Positions 9,228 through 15,842 of a stretch of DNA of 64,000 nt are shown piece by piece (position 1 is the first letter of the stretch; the number at the start of each line of letters is the position of its first letter). The position numbers and the translations under genes were made by a program. The notes beneath the pieces were generated by a model. That model worked only from the letters and a program-made list of their open reading frames with translations, did no database searches and was not told the origin of the DNA. This DNA is from Bacillota bacterium (GTDB lineage: Bacteria; Bacillota; Clostridia; DSM-8532). The DNA is taken from positions 124,001 through 188,000 of the forward strand of contig JAEZLR010000006.1 of assembly GCA_023415205.1 (NCBI GenBank), written 5' to 3'.

Positions 9228-9303
9228 GATCCACTAGCTCAGGCGGTAGAGCACTTGACTTTTAATCAAGGTGTCCGGAGTTCGAGTCTCCGGTGGATCA
9301 CCA
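9228..9303 (+). tRNA. tRNA-Lys (TTT), integration target
   Basis: A complete cloverleaf with acceptor stem GATCCAC/GTGGATC, anticodon loop CTTTTAA (anticodon TTT) and encoded CCA. Its 3' 44 bases are repeated exactly at 13263-13306, so the gene served as the integration target of the island downstream and was left intact. Confidence 0.98.
9260..9303 (+). repeat. attL: 3' end of tRNA-Lys, left copy of the 44-bp island repeat
   Basis: The last 44 bases of tRNA-Lys, from inside the anticodon loop through CCA, are identical to 13263-13306 in direct orientation. This is the usual footprint of tyrosine-recombinase integration at a tRNA 3' end. Confidence 0.92.
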
Positions 9304-9341
9304 AAAATCCTTGAAAACATTGCGTTTCCAAGGATTTTTTT
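9304..9341 (+). terminator. Terminator after tRNA-Lys
   Basis: AAAAATCCTTG and CAAGGATTTTT form a long stem over a GC-containing loop and end in a T run, directly after the CCA of tRNA-Lys. A different terminator hairpin lies directly after the right-hand repeat at 13307. Confidence 0.85.
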
Positions 9342-9545
9342 GTTTCTCTGTGAGATTAATGATTACAGGCGTTTTTTCTCCTGCTCTCAGGATTACAATA
9401 TTGCAATCACAAATATTACATAGAAAGCTTCTTAGCTTGAACAACTTGAAAAACTTGTGAAATTTCTGGATAATATTACACGTGGTGAATTAATTATTTA
9501 CAGGCATTTACAGTGGCGCATATCCGAAATTATAGGAGGGAGAAT

Positions 9546-11159
9546 ATGGTGCAAAAAAAACAGACTAGGCCCCGCCTTTGGAAAAGGCTCAGGCTGCGAG
9601 GACGGTTGCTTGTCATGATGCTGACCGTTGCACTTGCGGCGGTTCTGATTTGCGCCTTGAGCTTTGGCATTACATATTACCGTATGTTGACCCTTTCACA
9701 GGAGCATGCCCAAACCCTCTCAAGCAATGTGCATAGAATGGTTGAGATGGCCTTTTATCAACAGGAAACCCATATTCGTGAAGTCTATACCGTGGCACAG
9801 GCCAAGCTGCTTGACCGTCGGCTGTCCGAGCTTGCCGCAGAGGGGAGCGCACCTGATTGGGATGTGCTTTTAATGGAAGCGTATGAACTCATCGACGACA
9901 TGATTTATGAGAAGATCGAGGGGTACGACGGCTCCGGGAATTTAGATACCGAAGGGGCAGCGGTCTTCATATGGGACGGTGAGAGCCTATATGTCCGTGG
10001 GACTGATCCGCAGACATTTATGGAGATGGCCGACAATTTTTATAAGCGGATGGAAGAACAGGGCTACACTGTGGACGGTGGCCTTATGAGCGATTTGCAT
10101 GCATCGGAAGCAAATGCAGCCTATATCAAAGGGGAGGACGGAATGCTGTTGGCATGGTACTCCTTTGGAGAGGATCAATACCGTATCGGTATGTTTGTGC
10201 CAAACACCGGCGCTCTCCAAATGTCTCTCGGACTTCAGGAACTTATGGGGCATGAAACCGGCCTTACTCTTGAAAAAATGGAAGCTGCTGCATGGCAGTC
10301 AGTTTTGGGTCTTCTACTGGCGATTGTGGCTCTGCTGCTTATACTACCCCTAGCATCGAACAAGCTGGCCCTTGCGGTGGTCAATCCGGTGGAACGTGAA
10401 CAGGACCATCAGCGTAAGCTTCTCCGCATAGCCGAGGAAGAAAAGGCCATGCTGGAGCAGTTGGACAAGCTGAAAACCGAATTTTTGGGCAATGCCTCCC
10501 ACGAGATGAAAACGCCCCTGACCGTCATCTCTGGCTATGCACAGTTGGTGAAGAAGATTTCGGAAAAGGAAGAGTCGCTGGACGGCCCGGAGGTTTCCCG
10601 CCGCATGACACTGATTTCCTCTGAAGCTGAGCGGCTTTCGCTGATGGTGGGACAAATCCTGGACGTCACCCGTATGGAAGAAGGACGCATGGTTATGGAG
10701 CAGGTGCGTTGTTATGTGGAGGAGATCATTCATTCTGCCGTGAGAACTCATTACCCCATTCTTAACAAAAACCGCAACCGGCTGGACATCCGCATCGAAA
10801 GCGGCCTGCCTGCCGTATATGCCGACCCTGCAAGAATATCTCAGGTGATCGTCAACCTGATTTCCAACGCGGTGCGCTTTACGGCCGACGGAGAGATCAC
10901 CGTTTCCGCCAAAAGAAAGGACGGCGGTGTTCTCGTCTGTGTGTCGGATACCGGCTGTGGCATCGAAGCAGAGCGGTTGCCCCGGATTTTTGAACGCTAT
11001 AACAAAAAGAAAAAAACCGATGGTGGTCAGGATACCGGCACCGGCCTAGGATTATACATCTGTAAGCATATCATCGAACAGCATGGCGGTGTCATTTGGG
11101 TTGAAAGCGAAGAAGGGCATGGAACCTCCGTTTTCTTTACCCTGCCCGGCATTGACTAA
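9546..11159 (+). CDS. Sensor histidine kinase (island)
   Basis: A 537-residue membrane kinase. The start is ATG 9546, with AGGAGGG six bases upstream. A GTG at 9513 would add 11 residues without a ribosome binding site. One transmembrane segment near residues 20-42 and a second near 258-280 bracket an extracytoplasmic sensor of about 210 residues. They are followed by a HisKA domain (GNASHEMKTPLT, His near 319) and a HATPase domain with N (NLISNAVRF), G1 (VSDTGCGIE) and G2 (GTGLGLYI) boxes intact. Its stop overlaps the stop of the opposite-strand response regulator by 4 bases. The signal is unknown. Confidence 0.92.
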   Translation: MVQKKQTRPRLWKRLRLRGRLLVMMLTVALAAVLICALSFGITYYRMLTLSQEHAQTLSSNVHRMVEMAFYQQETHIREVYTVAQAKLLDRRLSELAAEGSAPDWDVLLMEAYELIDDMIYEKIEGYDGSGNLDTEGAAVFIWDGESLYVRGTDPQTFMEMADNFYKRMEEQGYTVDGGLMSDLHASEANAAYIKGEDGMLLAWYSFGEDQYRIGMFVPNTGALQMSLGLQELMGHETGLTLEKMEAAAWQSVLGLLLAIVALLLILPLASNKLALAVVNPVEREQDHQRKLLRIAEEEKAMLEQLDKLKTEFLGNASHEMKTPLTVISGYAQLVKKISEKEESLDGPEVSRRMTLISSEAERLSLMVGQILDVTRMEEGRMVMEQVRCYVEEIIHSAVRTHYPILNKNRNRLDIRIESGLPAVYADPARISQVIVNLISNAVRFTADGEITVSAKRKDGGVLVCVSDTGCGIEAERLPRIFERYNKKKKTDGGQDTGTGLGLYICKHIIEQHGGVIWVESEEGHGTSVFFTLPGID

Positions 11160-11842
11160 TACCGCACTTTGCTTAGTATGTACTCGTTTTTTCGGGGGCT
11201 GGAAAGCTCGAACCAGCCGTTTTCATCGAACTTCATCTTCCTGCGCAGATTGGATATATGGGCCTTGATGGTGTCGGGTGCGCCAGATGAGGGTTCTCCC
11301 CATGCACGGCGGTAGATTTCTTCAAAGGTGAGCCGCTGTCCGGCATAGAGGACAAAGCAGCCCAAAAGCTGCAGCTCTTTTAGGGTCAGGGCGGTGTGAG
11401 CACCGTCCAAAACGGCTTCACCCGCCAGAAAATCCACCGTTAGCGGGGGTAGCTCCAAAATCCCAGCCGCTGTATTTCCTCTGCGGCGAAGCTGCGCCGT
11501 AACCCGCGCATTCAAAATATCCAGATCATAGGGCTTGGTGACATAATCGTCACCGCCCTTTAATAGTCCTTTTACAACGCTCTCATTTTCATTCCTACAG
11601 GTCAGGAAGATGATGGGGGCGTTTGTTTTTTGCCGAAGCTCGGTGCAGAAGTCGAACCCGCTACCGTCCGGCATCATCACATCCAGTAAAATCAGGTCGG
11701 GGGCGTGTTCTTCCATCAGAAAGCGTGCCTGTGAAAGCGTGGACGCACAAACGGCCCGGTACCCCTTGCCCTCAAAATATTCCCGGTTGATTTCAAGCAC
11801 ATCGGTCTCATCCTCAATGAGCAAAAGCGTGGCCTGATTCAT
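11156..11842 (-). CDS. OmpR/PhoB-family response regulator (island)
   Basis: A 228-residue regulator. The receiver domain (about 1-120) has the acidic pocket (LLLIEDE), the phosphoacceptor Asp in LILLDVMMPDGSG and the TKPYD lysine. The C-terminal winged helix (about 130-225) contains LTLKELQLLGCFVL and the recognition helix DTIKAHISNLRRKMK. A run of Gs upstream of the ATG serves as ribosome binding site. It lies opposite and tail-to-tail with the kinase, overlapping by 4 bases. The two are therefore transcribed separately, unlike a usual two-component operon, although pairing is the natural inference. Confidence 0.92.
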   Translation of the reverse strand: MNQATLLLIEDETDVLEINREYFEGKGYRAVCASTLSQARFLMEEHAPDLILLDVMMPDGSGFDFCTELRQKTNAPIIFLTCRNENESVVKGLLKGGDDYVTKPYDLDILNARVTAQLRRRGNTAAGILELPPLTVDFLAGEAVLDGAHTALTLKELQLLGCFVLYAGQRLTFEEIYRRAWGEPSSGAPDTIKAHISNLRRKMKFDENGWFELSSPRKNEYILSKVRY

Positions 11843-12013
11843 GAGCTTGCCCCCCTTTCTGTTCTTGTCATTTTACCATATTTTACAGACAAAAAGGCAA
11901 AAAGATTTTTCAAAAACCGGTAATGATTTCTTTATTGTGCGCAAATAGAAAGAATTTTACCCCGTCCCCAAACGGACGGAGATAGTGTATTCTGGCCAGA
12001 TGGCCCGCGGATT

Positions 12014-12211
12014 GTGATTGAACGGCTTAATAGGGAAATTCGACGCAGGACAAGGGTTGTAGGCACCTTCCCCGATGGAAACTCAGCACTAATGCTAGTT
12101 TGCGCAAGATTGCGTCATGTTGCGACAAAGGCCTGGGGAATCAAGCGTTACATGAACATGAAGCATCTTGAGGAGTTAGGCCTTGATGATCCCCAAGTAA
12201 CCGTCGGTTAG
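12014..12211 (+). pseudogene. IS256-family (mutator-type) transposase, C-terminal remnant
   Basis: About 65 residues remain of a transposase that is normally about 400 residues long. The text IERLNREIRRRTRVVG, followed by FPDGNSALMLVCARLRH and KRYMNM, is the characteristic C-terminus of IS256-family transposases. The rest of the gene, including two of the three catalytic acidic residues expected further upstream, is absent. The sequence near 12240-12265 (TTGCGAAAAACTCTTGACGG) resembles the outer end of an IS256-type element. So the right end of the insertion sequence survives and the left part is gone. Confidence 0.82.
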
Positions 12212-12307
12212 GCCACCGGCTACCAAGCGGAAAATGATTTTGCGAAAAACTCTTGACGGTACCAAAAATGGGGAAAAGCATATGTAAAAGGTGCATTCAG
12301 GATATTT

Positions 12308-12334
12308 AAAAAAGCGGCTTAGAACCGCTTTTCT
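12308..12334 (-). terminator. Terminator of the island membrane-protein gene
   Basis: AAAAGCGG and CCGCTTTT pair around a 7-base loop. On the minus strand the stem is followed by a T-rich stretch, and it lies just downstream of the stop at 12366. Confidence 0.7.
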
Positions 12335-12365
12335 TGCATGATTTATGTAGCAACGATCCAATGTA

Positions 12366-13028
12366 TTACATGATGTTTAATCTTTTAGAATCCCTAAAGA
12401 ATTGGTAATCAACAAGTAGTTCTCGCAAGACTATTAGCTTGTTATATTTTGAATATGCAATTTCTCTATAAATGGTCTTTATCGGTTTGAAAAATATAAT
12501 ATATACTAGGATAAGTATTATAACCCAACTATAAAAAAATTGAAATGCATCAATAAGGCTATTAGATAAAGCATATCCCCGACTTATGAAGCCTAACCAC
12601 AGTGGCGTTAATAATAATGCGACAATCCCGCTTTTTGTATATTCTAATGGCTTTGCTTCCTTAATTGTGTCATCAAGAAGCTTAATTACACTATCAACTT
12701 TATCGGCAGTTGCTTCTATTCCCAATTTTTCAATGTGTAAGATAATATTAAATGACCGGGCCTTTCTTATCTCAATTTTTGTTTTACAACCAAATTTCTT
12801 TTTATAATATTTTTTTAGCAAATAATACATATGAAGAATAGAAAGCAATATGCTTAAGGATAAACTAAAAAATAGGTATCCTCTTGCGTGTTTAGCGGTG
12901 AAGATATTAATCACAACATAGAACACGAAACTTAAAATGAGAAGAACTTTCATAAATGATTTTAGGCTTCTCCAGACTTGTAAAAAACTAAATTCAGAAT
13001 TATAGAAACATATCAAATAATCAATCAT
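12366..13028 (-). CDS. Integral membrane protein of unknown function (island)
   Basis: A 220-residue protein I do not recognise. Two pairs of hydrophobic segments are visible: about residues 24-70 (two helices) and about 130-180 (two helices). They are separated by a charged cytoplasmic-looking stretch of about 55 residues (KIEIRKARSFNIIL onward). GAGGAAA lies before the ATG. Base composition is much more AT-rich than the two-component genes of the same island or the flanking chromosome, which fits separate acquisition. It has its own terminator and no operon partner. No motif suggests an enzyme or a transporter family. Confidence 0.65.
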   Translation of the reverse strand: MIDYLICFYNSEFSFLQVWRSLKSFMKVLLILSFVFYVVINIFTAKHARGYLFFSLSLSILLSILHMYYLLKKYYKKKFGCKTKIEIRKARSFNIILHIEKLGIEATADKVDSVIKLLDDTIKEAKPLEYTKSGIVALLLTPLWLGFISRGYALSNSLIDAFQFFYSWVIILILVYIIFFKPIKTIYREIAYSKYNKLIVLRELLVDYQFFRDSKRLNIM

Positions 13029-13262
13029 GGGATTTCCTCATTTTATTATTAATGTTTGTTATGAAAAATTATATAATACATATTATGGAACATCAACCAA
13101 GTGCTGAGGATACTAACTTGAGGCCATTAAAGCGATGTTTTTGAAGCTTATTAAAAGATAACCATTACTATTGAAAGTTGTGAAACATAGTTGTGAAAGA
13201 CTTGGAATAGTAGCATGAGAAGTAGTATTTATCATCATTATGGAGAATCTTTGAATTATGAT

Positions 13263-13306
13263 TTTTAATCAAGGTGTCCGGAGTTCGAGTCTCCGGTGGA
13301 TCACCA
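13263..13306 (+). repeat. attR: partial tRNA-Lys, right copy of the 44-bp island repeat
   Basis: An exact direct copy of tRNA-Lys positions from the anticodon loop through CCA, with no 5' half, so it cannot encode a tRNA. It marks the right boundary of the island. The 234 bases between it and the membrane-protein gene (13029-13262) hold no gene I can see. Confidence 0.92.
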
Positions 13307-13346
13307 CAAAAAACCGTTTAGAATTAACATTCTAGACGGTTTTTTG
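13307..13346 (+). terminator. Terminator after the right att copy
   Basis: AAAAACCGT-TTAGAAT pairs almost perfectly with ATTCTAGACGGTTTTT and ends in Ts, directly after CCA of the partial tRNA-Lys. It is a candidate for the original terminator of the tRNA-Gln/tRNA-Lys unit, displaced by the insertion. Confidence 0.85.
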
Positions 13347-13464
13347 CTCTATTGTCAAAACAAAAAGGTTCCCGGGCCTCCCCAGCAATCTGTGATCGCC
13401 CTAGTGGGGTTCTTGTTTTTTATGAGATTAATGGTTTATAGGAGTTAAAAAATAATACATATTC

Positions 13465-14079
13465 TTAAGGCTTTTTTCCAACCATCAAGAACAACGAGTA
13501 TTTAATCATTTCTCCATCAATCACATTCTCTCCATTATAGAATACATTGCTCACAACATCCTGGATGCCGATATTACTTAATAAATTCCTTAAGTAATCT
13601 TGGTTAAACCCATTATGCCCATCAAAGTCCTTTTCCAGCTTATGAAAGGTCCCATCATCCTCTGTGAGCTCAACGATTATGAGATATCCACCATTATTAA
13701 GCAGTGCAAACAGGTTTCTCAAGGTTGTTTCGGTATCTTTTATATGGTGAAGAGCCATTGATGTGTAAATGACATCAAACTTACCTATTGTAGGCGTGTG
13801 CTTATTTATATCGACATGAAGAGCTGTCATGTTTTTCACACCGCTGTTTTTAATTTTCTGATTCAAAATATCAATCATTCCCATAGACGTGTCAACAAGG
13901 GTAATGTTCTCAAACTTATCATAAAGGTTAAAGCTGATAAGACCTGTCCCACAGCCAAACTCCAAGGCATTATAGTGACTTTCTATTGGAACGGCTTTAC
14001 TCATTTTTTCTGCAATAATCTTTGCTCGTTTTACTCTTCTTTCATTATCCCAGCTTGAAGCTTCGTTGTTAAAATTCAT
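13465..14079 (-). CDS. Class I SAM-dependent methyltransferase
   Basis: A 204-residue methyltransferase. The SAM-binding motif I is ALEFGCGTGLIS, followed by the acidic motif II end (ITLVDTSMGMI), the post-I motif (ALHVDINKH) and the motif IV-like DVIYTSMALHHIKD. This pattern is typical of small UbiE/Tam-like methyltransferases. Nothing in the sequence or context indicates the substrate. It lies just outside the right island boundary, alone between terminators. It could be chromosomal or part of a second, decayed insertion. Confidence 0.85.
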   Translation of the reverse strand: MNFNNEASSWDNERRVKRAKIIAEKMSKAVPIESHYNALEFGCGTGLISFNLYDKFENITLVDTSMGMIDILNQKIKNSGVKNMTALHVDINKHTPTIGKFDVIYTSMALHHIKDTETTLRNLFALLNNGGYLIIVELTEDDGTFHKLEKDFDGHNGFNQDYLRNLLSNIGIQDVVSNVFYNGENVIDGEMIKYSLFLMVGKKP

Positions 14080-14109
14080 AAATACTTCTCCGTATGTTGT
14101 CCGACTTAT

Positions 14110-14310
14110 TTAAAAGACTCTCTGGACCAGAACTATATAAACCAGCGTTCCTGCACCGATACTCAAGAGCGTGTTCTTCTTCCACAGATGGAGGAGAACC
14201 ACGCATAGGATGGCGATGGCTTCGGGGAGTCCATAGGGAGCGCCAAATAGGTTCACTGTCTTCAAGCAGTAAATGACAAGGAGTCCAATGACAGCAAACG
14301 GGAGAACCTT
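14110..14310 (-). pseudogene. azlD: azlD remnant (branched-chain amino-acid exporter subunit, C-terminal part)
   Basis: Reading the minus strand from 14310 to the stop at 14110 gives about 66 residues. They match the C-terminal two thirds of AzlD: VLPFAVIGLLVIYCLK, then APYGLPEAIAIL, then LLHLWKKNTLLSIGAGTLVY. An in-frame TAA directly precedes this stretch, so the N-terminal part is lost and no start codon is available. AzlD normally works with AzlC to export branched-chain amino acids, and no azlC is present here. It is a truncated gene next to the island border, probably broken by the same rearrangement. Confidence 0.8.
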
Positions 14311-14492
14311 TTATGTAATCAGGAGTTTTTATGTTGTCAGGAAAAAGCAGATAAACCTATTATACCATGAAGTGGCTAATGAGTGGTGGCATGAAAGAAA
14401 CCTAGGCTTTGGGGTTGGGTATTTCATATAGCACAATAAACCCACGGGTGTAATGGGGTCAGAGTTTTCAGACGTGGTTACTCATGTAATGG

Positions 14493-14498
14493 TATAAT
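14493..14498 (+). promoter_or_regulatory. Probable -10 box of the thioesterase gene
   Basis: A perfect TATAAT lies about 33 bases upstream of the thioesterase start. No clear -35 element is seen 16-18 bases before it. The rest of 14311-14492 shows nothing I can interpret. Confidence 0.45.
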
Positions 14499-14530
14499 GG
14501 AAATGATACTTTTAAGAAAAGGTGATAGAA

Positions 14531-15016
14531 ATGGAAGGCAAAAGGATTGCAGATTCAAAAATAGAGATGAGAGAGCTGGTGCTCCCTAATGACACCAACC
14601 TGTTGGGAAACCTCCTGGGGGGAAGACTACTTCACTGGGTGGACATTGCTGGAGCCATGGCCGCATCCCGGCATGCCCAGTCCATTGTGGCCACTGCCGC
14701 CATTGACAGCGTAGACTTTAGCCATCCCGTAAAGGCAGGGGAGATGATTGTGCTCAAGGCCAGACTGACCTGGGTGGGTAAAACGTCCATGGAGGTTCTG
14801 GTAGAAGCCTGCTCAGAAAATTATCTCTCCGGTGAAGTAAAGTTCACCAATAAGGCCTACCTCACTTTTGTAGCGCTGGATTCGGAGGGAAAACCCCATC
14901 CGGTACCGGACCTTATTCTTGAAACCGAGGAAGAGAAGGCTGAATTCCAACGGGCTTGTGAACGCCGTAATACCAGAATAGCCAGACGTCAGGAGGGCAA
15001 GGCCTGCCCGTGCTAA
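14531..15016 (+). CDS. Acyl-CoA thioesterase (hotdog fold, YciA/BACH type)
   Basis: A 161-residue single hotdog-domain protein. The family pattern is clear: VLPNDTNLLGNLLGGRLLHWVD followed by AGAMAASRHA places the conserved Asn and Asp, and then AIDSVDFSHPVKAGEMIVLKARL. It should hydrolyse acyl-CoA thioesters in the cytoplasm. The start ATG at 14531 is preceded by AAAAGG at a good distance, and a GTG at 14522 in the same frame is less likely. The last 25 residues are charged and end in CPC, beyond the fold. It is a single gene followed by a terminator. Confidence 0.88.
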   Translation: MEGKRIADSKIEMRELVLPNDTNLLGNLLGGRLLHWVDIAGAMAASRHAQSIVATAAIDSVDFSHPVKAGEMIVLKARLTWVGKTSMEVLVEACSENYLSGEVKFTNKAYLTFVALDSEGKPHPVPDLILETEEEKAEFQRACERRNTRIARRQEGKACPC

Positions 15017-15060
15017 TGTAAGAAATTCTTAAGGAAAACGTCCACTTCTTTGCAATAATT

Positions 15061-15101
15061 GTCCCTTAACCTAAATAGTAGGGCAAGGGAATTTCTTTTT
15101 T
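15061..15101 (+). terminator. Terminator after the thioesterase gene
   Basis: TCCCTT (15062-15067) pairs with AAGGGA (15085-15090), with an inner CCTA/TAGG pair, followed by ATTTCTTTTTT. It separates the thioesterase from the next two-component operon. Confidence 0.7.
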
Positions 15102-15140
15102 CACGAATGAGCGGAAACTGGGAAGGAGAAGAACTGAACT

Positions 15141-15842
15141 GTGGGTGAGCCTTGTATTTTAGTGGTGGATGATGATAAAGAAATTGTCGGTGCGCTGGCC
15201 ATCCTGCTTGAGAAAGAGGGCTTTAGTGTCCTCAAGGCCTATGATGGTCTGGCGGCATTGGACTGCCTCATGACAAAAAGTGTCCAGCTTATTCTTTTGG
15301 ATATTATGATGCCAAAGCTGGATGGTTTGTCGGCTACCATGAAGATAAGACAGGAAAAAAATATCCCCATCATTCTTCTCTCAGCGAAATCGGAGGACAG
15401 TGACAAGATATTGGGATTATCTATGGGTGCGGATGATTACATCACCAAGCCCTTTAATCCCATGGAATTGGTGGCTAGGGTCAAGGCTCAACTCCGGCGT
15501 TATATGATGTTAGGAGACATGAACCGTTCTGAGAAGGGTACCCACTACAGAACCGGTGACCTTTGTTTCGATTCTGAGACGCGTATTCTCAAACTGTTTG
15601 GTGAGCCCGTAAAGCTAACAGCAACCGAAACCAAAATCATTGAGCTTTTGATCAAGAACCCCAACCGTATTTTTCCCGCCGAGGAAATCTATGAGCGGGT
15701 TTGGGAAACTCCGGCTTTTAGTGCGGAGAATACTGTCATGGTGCATATCCGTAGAATTCGTGAAAAAATCGAAATCAATCCCAAAGAGCCTAAATATTTA
15801 AAGGTGGTGTGGGGAATTGGATACAAAATCGAAAAAATCTAG
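15141..15842 (+). CDS. OmpR-family response regulator (VanR-like)
   Basis: A 233-residue regulator with a receiver domain (ILVVDDDKE; phosphoacceptor Asp in LILLDIMMPKLDG; KPFNP lysine) and a C-terminal winged helix (about 135-230; ENTVMVHIRRIREKIE). The start is GTG 15141, with GGAAGGAG about 13 bases upstream. Its 3' end overlaps the following kinase gene by 26 bases, so they form one operon. The pair resembles the VanR/VanS-like systems common in Clostridia that answer cell-wall signals. No van resistance genes are present here. Confidence 0.92.
   Translation: MGEPCILVVDDDKEIVGALAILLEKEGFSVLKAYDGLAALDCLMTKSVQLILLDIMMPKLDGLSATMKIRQEKNIPIILLSAKSEDSDKILGLSMGADDYITKPFNPMELVARVKAQLRRYMMLGDMNRSEKGTHYRTGDLCFDSETRILKLFGEPVKLTATETKIIELLIKNPNRIFPAEEIYERVWETPAFSAENTVMVHIRRIREKIEINPKEPKYLKVVWGIGYKIEKI

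Larger units (their letters stand above)
9304..13306. mobile_element. Integrated genomic island (about 4 kb) in tRNA-Lys, no integrase
   Basis: The stretch between the tRNA-Lys 3' end and its exact 44-bp direct repeat. It carries a histidine kinase and response regulator in tail-to-tail orientation, the 3' end of an IS256-family transposase and an AT-rich membrane-protein gene. No integrase, excisionase, replication or conjugation gene is visible, so it looks like the decayed remains of a larger element. Base composition is patchy: the two-component genes read GC-richer than the membrane-protein gene, which suggests a mosaic origin. Confidence 0.8.
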
